NCBI GenBank assembly: GCA_025458415.1
Contig: JALOSN010000443.1
Coordinates: 1-5,327 of the forward strand
Direction of reading: 5' to 3'
DNA: 5,327 nt
Source of the DNA: Hydrogenophaga sp.
Lineage (GTDB): Bacteria; Pseudomonadota; Gammaproteobacteria; Burkholderiales; Burkholderiaceae_C
Shown here piece by piece: positions 1 through 5,327 of this stretch. Each line of letters starts with the position of its first letter. Positions within the stretch are counted from its first letter, which is position 1. Below the pieces are notes generated by a model. That model did no database searches. It was not told the DNA's origin and was given only the letters and a program-made list of their open reading frames with translations. Both the position numbers and the translations under genes were made by a program.

Positions 1-2
1 GC

Positions 3-1007
3 CACAAACCCCTGAACCTGCGCGCCACCCTGGACAAGCAGGAGGCCTATCAGGGCGCCGACTATGTGGTGATTGCCACGCCGACCGACTACGACCCGGT
101 GACCAATTACTTCAACACCGGTTCGGTGGAAGCGGTGATCCGGGACGTGATGGCCATCGAGCCCAGGGCCGTCATGGTCATCCGCTCCACGGTACCCGTG
201 GGGTTCACGGTCAAGACGAGGCAGGCCCTGGGTTGCGGCAACCGGCTGATCTTCGCCCCCGAGTTCCTGCGCGAGGGCAAAGCCCTGCACGACAACCTGC
301 ATCCGTCGCGCATCATCGTGGGCGATCGCGGTGAGGCCGGGCGCATCTATGGCGAACTGCTGCGCGAGGGTTGCCAGCGCCCCGACGTGCCGCTGCTGTT
401 CACCGACCCGACCGAGGCCGAGGCGGTCAAGCTGTTTTCCAACACCTACCTCGCCATGCGGGTGGCCTTCTTCAACGAGCTGGACACCTACGCTTCGGTG
501 CACGGGCTTGACTCGCGTCAGATCATCGAGGGCGTGGGCCTGGACCCGCGGATCGGCGCCCACTACAACAACCCCTCCTTCGGCTATGGCGGCTACTGCC
601 TGCCCAAGGACACCAAACAGATGCTGGCCAATTACCAGGACGTGCCGCAAAACCTGATCCAGGCCATCGTCCAGTCCAACACCACGCGCAAGGACTTCAT
701 TGCCCAAAGCATCATCGCCCGCAATCCCCGTCGGGTGGGCGTTCACCGCCTGATCATGAAGGCCGGCTCGGACAATTTCCGTTCGTCCAGCATCCAGGGC
801 ATCATGAAGCGCGTCAAGGCCAGGGGAATCGAGGTCGTGGTCTACGAACCGGCCCTGAAGGACGACGAGTTCTACAACTCGCGCGTGATCCGGGACCTGG
901 ACACCTTCAAACAGTCCTGTGACCTGATCATCGCCAACCGCATGACACCCGCACTGTACGACGTGCGCGACAAGGTGTTCACCCGCGACCTGTTCGAGAG
1001 CGACTGA
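3..1007 (+). CDS. ugd: UDP-glucose 6-dehydrogenase, 5'-truncated by window edge
   Basis: Cytoplasmic enzyme that oxidises UDP-glucose to UDP-glucuronate in two NAD+-dependent steps, supplying acidic sugar for surface polysaccharides. The reading frame is open from base 3 with no start, and 334 residues are present. The E. coli-type enzyme has about 388, so roughly the first 54 residues, including the GxGxxG dinucleotide loop, lie outside. Visible family motifs are ATPTDYDP at the end of the NAD domain, STVPVG (Thr codon 189-191), PEFLREGKAL with the active-site Glu (261-263), KLFSNTYLAMRVAFFNEL (Lys 429-431, Asn 441-443), and GYGGYCLPKDTK with the catalytic Cys (597-599) and Asp (609-611). 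The C-terminal UDP-binding domain (GSDNFRSSSIQGIMKR onward) is complete and ends in the typical TRDLFxSD. It is the short E. coli-like form, not the longer 430-450 residue form. The GTG at 66 is internal, since homology continues upstream of it. Identification is very secure. Confidence 0.97.
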   Translation, partial: HKPLNLRATLDKQEAYQGADYVVIATPTDYDPVTNYFNTGSVEAVIRDVMAIEPRAVMVIRSTVPVGFTVKTRQALGCGNRLIFAPEFLREGKALHDNLHPSRIIVGDRGEAGRIYGELLREGCQRPDVPLLFTDPTEAEAVKLFSNTYLAMRVAFFNELDTYASVHGLDSRQIIEGVGLDPRIGAHYNNPSFGYGGYCLPKDTKQMLANYQDVPQNLIQAIVQSNTTRKDFIAQSIIARNPRRVGVHRLIMKAGSDNFRSSSIQGIMKRVKARGIEVVVYEPALKDDEFYNSRVIRDLDTFKQSCDLIIANRMTPALYDVRDKVFTRDLFESD

Positions 1008-1056
1008 AGCCGCCGGCCGCTCTCTTCTGTTTCCCTCGTTTCACCCCGTTGCCGCC

Positions 1057-2782
1057 ATGACGCCTGCCCTCCGCCGCACCGCCCTGTGCTCGGCCATCGT
1101 GCTGAGCCTGACCCTGGCCGCCTGCTCCAGCTCGGGTGGCAGGCAGGGAGATGCACCGCCCGGGGCGCTGGCGAGCAACCCGTTTGCACCCGCCGGTGCG
1201 CGTTCCTACGACGAAGTCCGCGTGGGTGCCCTCCGGGTCTTCGGTGACAGCTACTCGGCGCTGGACTACACGGAGACCCGCCGCACACTGAACTGGGCCA
1301 AGGAGCTTCACGGCCGGGGACGCTCCGACGAACTCGAGATCTATGCGATCGGCGGCGCGCGTGCTGCCAAGGGCACGACCACCGCGTTCGACCGGCAGGT
1401 CGACACCTTCCGCACCGGCGGCACCCCTATCGGGGACGGCGACCTGTCCGTTGTCTACTTCGGCTACAACGACATCGGACGCAACGGCAGCGCAGACAAC
1501 CTGCGGGCCGCCCGGGCCGGCTACTTTGACGGTATCAACCAGCTGATCGCAGCGGGAGCGGCCAATGGCCGCAACCGCATTTTCGTGACCCAGATCCACG
1601 ACTGGAGCCGCAACCCGAATGCGAGCGACAGCACGGCGGGCCAGGTGGTGGCGTGGAACAACTTCGTCGCCGAGCAGGCCAACGCCAACCCGAACATCGT
1701 GGCGGTGGACCTGTTCACGGTTTTCAACCGCATCTACGAGAACCCGCAACGCTACGGTTTCACCAACATCACAAGCTCCAGCCGCGCCGCCTCGGCGGTG
1801 GACTACCTGTACTTTGACGGATCGCATTTCGGCAACCGCGGTCAGACCATCATCTCCCGCACCTTCGAGCACTACATCACCCGCGGCTGGGAATGGGCCA
1901 GCACGGTGTCTGCAGGTGCCGAGGCCGCGGCCCGCCTGAACCAGGACATCGATCGCGAACTGCTGGTGCTCAGCTACGCCGATCGCAAGCAACCGGTGTC
2001 CGGCATGCAACTGCACGCACTGGGCAACCTGAAGCAGGCCGGAACCGGTTCAAGCTTCGACCCCTCCACAGCCATCGGGCATCTGGCCCGGCTCAACGCC
2101 GACAGTCTGTCACGACAGTCCGATCCGGTGCGAAGCGGTCTGGCCATGAGCTACCGCCCCCATGGCGAGACGGGTCTGCGCACCGGCCGCTTCGGCATGG
2201 CCTTCAGCAACGCCCGCACCCCGCGCTACTTCAGCGACCAGTTCTCGCCGGTTCGACGACCTGCTGAACGACCGGTTCACCAACTCCGGCACCGGCACCA
2301 CCTGGTCGTTCGAGCAGAAGCTGCGGCACACCTCCCGCCAGGGGGGTGTCTGGTTGTCACCCTGGGTGTCGGTCACCCACCTGAGCCACCAGCTCGATCC
2401 GATGCTGGGCCGCTCCCTCTACACCAGCGACGTGTTGTACAACGCCCGCCGCACCGGCGAATGGCAGTCGGCCCTGGGCCTGGACGTCCAGTCCGAAGCC
2501 ATTGACCTGGGCAAGCAGCGCCGCCTGCGCCTGTCCGCCGGCGTCCTGCACCGCACCAGCCTGCAGCGTGATCCGGTCCAGGTATCGATGCGTGAAACCG
2601 GTGGCTTCGGCGCGGTCCAGCGCGAGAGCATTGCCCGCCCCACGCTGCGCCAGACCGAGCTGCAACTTGACGCACAGCTTCAGCTGACCCGGCAGGTCGA
2701 CATGCTCGCCACTTTTGCTGCCATCCGCGGTGACGGCAGGGACGACCAGCGCTTCAACCTGCTCACCCGCATCCGATTCTGA
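1057..2782 (+). CDS. GDSL/SGNH esterase with lipoprotein signal and C-terminal barrel-like domain (autotransporter-like), frameshifted
   Basis: Probable outer-membrane carboxylesterase/lipase. Residues 1-23 form a signal peptide (RR, then a hydrophobic stretch) ending in the lipobox LAAC with Cys23 (1123-1125). Ser at +2 favours outer-membrane sorting by the E. coli Lol rule. The SGNH domain follows at about 55-275: FGDSYS with nucleophile Ser65 (1249-1251), Gly99/100 (block II), GYND with Asn138 (block III), and DGSH with Asp254 and His257 (block V), so the catalytic set is complete. From about residue 340 the protein has alternating amphipathic strands and ends LLTRIRF, with the terminal Phe typical of BAM-assembled barrels. 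This order matches autotransporter esterases of the EstA/ApeE type. The frame opened at 1057 runs to a stop at 2505 (482 aa), but barrel-like sequence passes into the +1 frame near 2248 and ends at 2782. The joined product is about 574 aa. No clear Shine-Dalgarno precedes the ATG; the start is chosen from the signal peptide. Whether the barrel exports this domain is inferred. Confidence 0.85.
2245..2257 (+). other. +1 frameshift site in the esterase gene
   Basis: Upstream, the sensible frame reads YFSDQFS through codon 2245-2247. Downstream, the sensible frame is shifted by one base and reads FDDLLNDRF from 2252. In the original frame the protein turns into Arg/Pro/His-rich sequence until the stop at 2505. 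One extra base in CCGG (2248-2251), or loss of two bases, would explain it. There is no homopolymer run. The exact base cannot be fixed without a homologue or reads. Confidence 0.85.
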
Positions 2783-2792
2783 ACCGCAATCG

Positions 2793-2822
2793 GCGAACGG
2801 TCGCTCCCTGGGCACCGCTCGC
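2793..2822 (+). other. imperfect inverted repeat between esterase and glycosyltransferase genes
   Basis: GCGAACGGT (2793-2801) pairs with ACCGCTCGC (2814-2822) with one mismatch around a 12-base loop. It starts 10 bases after the esterase stop and ends 13 bases before the next start. No T-run follows, so it is not a standard intrinsic terminator. It could be a mRNA-stabilising hairpin or chance in GC-rich DNA. Confidence 0.25.
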
Positions 2823-2835
2823 TGACAATACCTGC

Positions 2836-3894
2836 ATGAAAGTCCTCTATGTGGCTGGCCGTGAGGCCACCTATTCGCGCACACGCAACGTCATCCAGGC
2901 ATTGCGCCACCAAGGCATGGAGGTGGTGCCCGTCCTGCCTCCCGACAAGGCGTTCAGCAATTACCCTCGTCTGCTGTGGCAGACCCTGATCAAGGCGCCC
3001 CGATGCGATGTGGTGCTGGTGGGCTTCTACGGGCAGCTGCTGGTGCCATTTGTGCGTCTGCTGACGTGGAAGCCGATCGTCTTTGACCTGTACATCGGCA
3101 CCTACGAAACCATGGTGTTCGACCGCCAGAAGGCCAAACCGGGCAGCTTCATGGCCAAGGTCTACGCACTGGCCGACTGGTTGTCCTACAAGATGTCCAG
3201 TGCCTCCATCCTGGACTCCAACCACATGATCGGGCACTTCTGCCAGATCATCCGGTCCAGCACCTCGAAGATGCACCGCATTTTCCTGGCACTGGACGAC
3301 TCGGTGATCCATCCGCGCGAATCCGATCAGCCACACGATGGCTTCCTGGTGCATTTCCACGGCGAGTTCTCGCCCTTCCATGGCGTGCGCATCATCCTCG
3401 ATGCGGCCAAGCTGCTGGAAGACCAAGGGGTGAACTTTCAGATTGTCGGCAAGGGCATCACCTACGCCGAGGACATGGAGCATGCGCGCCAGATCGGTCT
3501 GCGCAATGTCAAGTTCATCGACTCGGTCCCCTATGCCGAGCTCGCCGTGCTAATGGCCCGCGCCGATGTGTGCCTTGGCATTTTTGGCGACAATGCGAGA
3601 GCCAAGCTGGTCGTGACCAACAAGGTGGTCGAGGCGATCGGCATGGCCAAGCCCATCATCACCCGGCGCAACGAGCCGGTGCAGGAATTGCTCAGCCACA
3701 GGGAAAACGTCTATCTGGTCGATCCTGCCAGCCCGCGTGCCCTGGCTGACGCGATCCTGGAGCTGAAGAACCATCCGGAGTTGCGCCAGTCGATCGCCCG
3801 CAAGGGCTATGAGGCCTTCCTGGCGAATTGCACCCTGCCTCAGCTGGGCAAAGGCCTCGAGCAGGTCATCCGCAGCGTGCTGCGGCGTACCTGA
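2836..3894 (+). CDS. GT-B fold glycosyltransferase, GT4-like
   Basis: Probable cytoplasmic or membrane-associated glycosyltransferase moving a sugar from a nucleotide donor to a glycan acceptor; donor and acceptor cannot be read from the sequence. It has 352 residues, typical for a single-module GT4-type enzyme. The N-terminal Rossmann half (about 1-165) begins MKVLYVAGREATYSRTRN, a start common in surface-polysaccharide transferases. The C-terminal donor-binding half contains HGEFSPFHGVRIILDAAKLL (175-194), the counterpart of the usual G-x-x-x-x-K-G strand-loop, then FQIVGKG (201-207), and VTNKVVEAIGMAKPIITRR (260-278). In that last segment Glu266 fits the second Glu of the EX7E motif, while the first Glu is absent, as in many members with a TNK-x-x-E form. 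Glu284 follows in QELL. There are no transmembrane segments or signal peptide. It lies 53 bases after the esterase and 55 before the oxidoreductase. The ATG at 2836 lacks a clear Shine-Dalgarno, but the first beta strand begins right at it. Confidence 0.9.
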   Translation: MKVLYVAGREATYSRTRNVIQALRHQGMEVVPVLPPDKAFSNYPRLLWQTLIKAPRCDVVLVGFYGQLLVPFVRLLTWKPIVFDLYIGTYETMVFDRQKAKPGSFMAKVYALADWLSYKMSSASILDSNHMIGHFCQIIRSSTSKMHRIFLALDDSVIHPRESDQPHDGFLVHFHGEFSPFHGVRIILDAAKLLEDQGVNFQIVGKGITYAEDMEHARQIGLRNVKFIDSVPYAELAVLMARADVCLGIFGDNARAKLVVTNKVVEAIGMAKPIITRRNEPVQELLSHRENVYLVDPASPRALADAILELKNHPELRQSIARKGYEAFLANCTLPQLGKGLEQVIRSVLRRT

Positions 3895-3937
3895 CCCCTG
3901 GCGGAGACCCGCGTCGCTGCCGCCCGACTGAACGACG

Positions 3938-3944
3938 AAAGAGA
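3938..3944 (+). promoter_or_regulatory. possible ribosome binding site for the oxidoreductase gene
   Basis: A purine-rich AAAGAGA lies shortly upstream of the ATG at 3950 and is the best Shine-Dalgarno-like sequence before any start in the window. It supports this start, which also lies just before the first beta strand of the FAD-binding fold. Confidence 0.4.
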
Positions 3945-3949
3945 AACCC

Positions 3950-5255
3950 ATGGAAACCACCAAGAACCTCATCCTGGGCGCAGGCCTGACCGGCCTGAGC
4001 ACCGGCTACCACCTCAAGAACGGGGACTACCAGGTCTACGAGAAGTTGCACGAGGTCGGCGGCCTGTGCCGCTCCGAGGAGGTCAACGGCTTTCTGTTCG
4101 ACTACGCCCCGCACATCCTCTACACGGTCCGAGCTGATCCACACCCTGCTCAAGGGCAACCTGGAGATCAAGAAGCGCAAGGCCTTCATCTACCACGGCA
4201 AGTACGACCTCTACACCCAGTTCCCCTATCAGGCCCACCTGTATGGCCTGCCGGCCCAGGACGTGATCGAGTGCCTGAGCGGCCTGGTCGAGGTGCTGCG
4301 CAACCCGGACCGCCCCAAGCCGCAGAACTACCGCGAGTGGATGTACTGGCGCTTCGGCAAAGGCATTGCCGAGCAACTCATGATCCCCTATGCCGAACGC
4401 ATCTGGACCATTGATCCGAAGTACATGAACTTCAGCTGGATCGACCGGCGGGTGCCCGAGCCCGATTTCGAGGCCGTGCTGCGCGGCGCACTGCAGCACG
4501 AAGAAGACCGCACCGGATTCAACCAGGAGTTCTGGTATCCCATCGAGGGGGCCATCGAGTCCCTGCCGGTGGCGCTGGCCAAGGGGGTGAAGAACATCCA
4601 CCTCAACCACACGGTCACCAAGATCGACCCCAAGTCCAAGCAGGTCACCTTCAACACCGGCAAGGTGGTGGGCTACCAGAACCTGGTCTACACGCTGTCG
4701 CTGACCCACCTGCCGCACTTCATCGACGACATCCCGCAGCACGTGCTGGACGCCATCAACGGCCTGCAGTTCAACCAGATCGAGTGCGTCAACATCGGCA
4801 TCAACCGGCCTGACATGAGCCCCTACCACTGGCTCTACTTCCATGAGGCCGAGGACTTCATCTTCCACCGGATCAGCTTCCCCCGCAATGCGTCCGAGAA
4901 GACCTGCCCGCCGGGCACCAGCTCGGTCTGCTGCGAGATCTCCTACTCCAAGCACCGCCCGCTGCGGGTGCAGGGTCGAGAAGCCCTGATCCAGGCCACC
5001 ATCGACGGCCTGATCAAGGCCAAGATCATGCGCCCGGACGACGAGGTGCTGGCCGCCGATGTGCTGACCGTGGACCCGGCCTATGTGATCTACGACCTCG
5101 ACTACGAGCAGAACGTCAAGACCATCCACGACTGGCTGGTCGGCATCGACATCCACCCCTGCGGCCGATTCGGTGACTGGCAGTACTACAACATGGACCA
5201 TTCGATCCTGGCCGGCAAACGCATCGCCGACCTGCTCAACGAACGCGAGGCCTGA
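3950..5255 (+). CDS. FAD/NAD(P)-binding oxidoreductase, UDP-galactopyranose mutase/protoporphyrinogen oxidase-like, frameshifted
   Basis: Flavoprotein of the amine-oxidase/NAD_binding_8 fold, of a type often encoded in polysaccharide clusters; the substrate is unknown. The N-terminus reads NLILGAGLTGLS with the dinucleotide-binding GAGLTG (10-15), Glu31 in QVYEK where the FAD ribose is usually bound, then the VGGLCRS motif (36-42). The original frame stays sensible to about residue 59 (4126), then degenerates and stops at 4414. The next frame continues coherently from 4128 (SELIHTLLKGNLEIKKR) to 5255. The joined protein is about 434 residues, a normal length for this group. The C-terminal GRFGDWQYYNMDHSI (405-419) matches the flavin-contacting segment near the end of these enzymes. 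The middle part, including YREWMYWRFGKGIAEQLMIP, is also typical of the group. It could be a true mutase-like enzyme on a nucleotide sugar or an oxidase/dehydrogenase; the sequence does not decide. It is last in the run of + strand genes fully visible here. Confidence 0.85.
4121..4133 (+). other. +1 frameshift site in the oxidoreductase gene
   Basis: The upstream frame reads DYAPHILYT up to 4126. The downstream frame reads SELIHTLL from 4128. One extra G in CGGTCC, or loss of two bases, explains it. Without repair only about 59 genuine residues plus an out-of-frame tail to 4414 would be made. No homopolymer run is present. Confidence 0.85.
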
Positions 5256-5269
5256 TCCGCCCCCAGACG

Positions 5270-5290
5270 CTCCGCCCGGAACGGGTGGGG
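5270..5290 (+). other. GC-rich stem-loop after the oxidoreductase gene
   Basis: Bases 5270-5278 pair with 5282-5290 around a GAA loop: nine pairs, two of them G-U wobbles. It begins 15 bases after the stop codon. The next bases are TCGTCGACG, not a T-run, so intrinsic termination is not supported. It may be a weak attenuator, an mRNA-stability element or chance. Confidence 0.3.
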
Positions 5291-5309
5291 TCGTCGACGC
5301 CGATTCGCC

Positions 5310-5327
5310 ATGAAAACGCCCCCGTCA
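5310..5327 (+). CDS. possible start of next gene, cut by window edge
   Basis: ATG at 5310 opens a frame reading MKTPPS to the end of the window. It lies 54 bases after the preceding stop, matching the 49, 53 and 55 base gaps between the other genes, which is the main support. No clear Shine-Dalgarno is present and six codons say nothing about the product. It may be chance. Confidence 0.35.

Noticed and set aside
1008..1056. GC-rich GCCGCCGGCCGC followed by a pyrimidine-rich stretch as a terminator after ugd
   Set aside because: It does not form a stable stem with a proper loop, and the pyrimidine stretch is broken by C and G, so it is not a convincing intrinsic terminator.
979..2016. Antisense open frame (345 codons) opposite the esterase
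   Set aside because: Low-information Ala/Gly/Val/Arg composition and full overlap with the well-supported SGNH domain; a compositional shadow.
2162..2248. ATG at 2162 as the start of a separate barrel gene
   Set aside because: The first roughly 30 residues from this ATG are Ala/Arg/Ser/Pro-rich shadow sequence, whereas the other frame here gives strand-like sequence continuous with the esterase. A frameshift explains it better than a second gene.
2820..2835. TGACAATAC just before the glycosyltransferase as a -10-like promoter element
   Set aside because: No matching -35 element at proper spacing, and it is too close to the start codon for a normal leader with a ribosome binding site.
3900..3924. 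GGCGG/CCGCC inverted repeat before the oxidoreductase
   Set aside because: Only five pairs around a 15-base loop in very GC-rich DNA; expected by chance.
4263..4265. GTG at 4263 as the true start of the oxidoreductase
   Set aside because: Coherent protein continues upstream in this frame to 4128, and the FAD-binding N-terminus lies in the other frame at 3950, so the start would delete the essential cofactor-binding region.
4083..5201. Long antisense open frame (372 codons) opposite the oxidoreductase gene
   Set aside because: The product is Val/Asp/Leu/Gly-rich with no recognisable motifs, and long antisense frames are expected opposite GC-rich genes. The + strand frame has clear family motifs.

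Overview
The window is a high-GC, Gram-negative stretch, most likely from a betaproteobacterium of the Burkholderiales type. This is inferred from strongly GC-biased third codon positions, the enterobacterial-style short UDP-glucose dehydrogenase, and an outer-membrane barrel ending in Phe. The genus cannot be named from sequence alone. All genes read on the + strand and are separated by short gaps of 49, 53 and 55 bases, with a possible further gene after 54 bases, so they look like one transcriptional unit. Every gap is under 80 bases.

Layout: (1) the 3' part of a UDP-glucose 6-dehydrogenase gene (ugd), cut by the left edge; (2) 1057-2782, a GDSL/SGNH esterase with a lipoprotein signal and a C-terminal beta-barrel-like domain, interrupted by a +1 frameshift near 2248; (3) 2836-3894, an intact GT-B (GT4-like) glycosyltransferase; (4) 3950-5255, a FAD/NAD(P)-binding amine-oxidase-fold oxidoreductase of the UDP-galactopyranose mutase/protoporphyrinogen oxidase-like group, interrupted by a +1 frameshift near 4127; (5) a possible start codon of the next gene at 5310.

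How they may work together: Ugd makes UDP-glucuronate, the glycosyltransferase would add a sugar to a growing cell-surface glycan, and oxidoreductases of this type are commonly found in surface polysaccharide clusters. The esterase would sit at the outer membrane. The set reads as part of an exopolysaccharide/capsule/O-antigen locus; the esterase's link to it is positional only.

The most striking feature is that two genes only 1.9 kb apart each carry a shift of the same direction, and both shift points fall on the same octamer, CGGTYCGA, in the same codon phase (NCG GTY CGA). A systematic sequencing or assembly error at that motif is the simplest explanation, with real mutation or translational recoding as less likely alternatives. 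No RNA genes, CRISPR arrays, insertion sequences or convincing promoters were seen.
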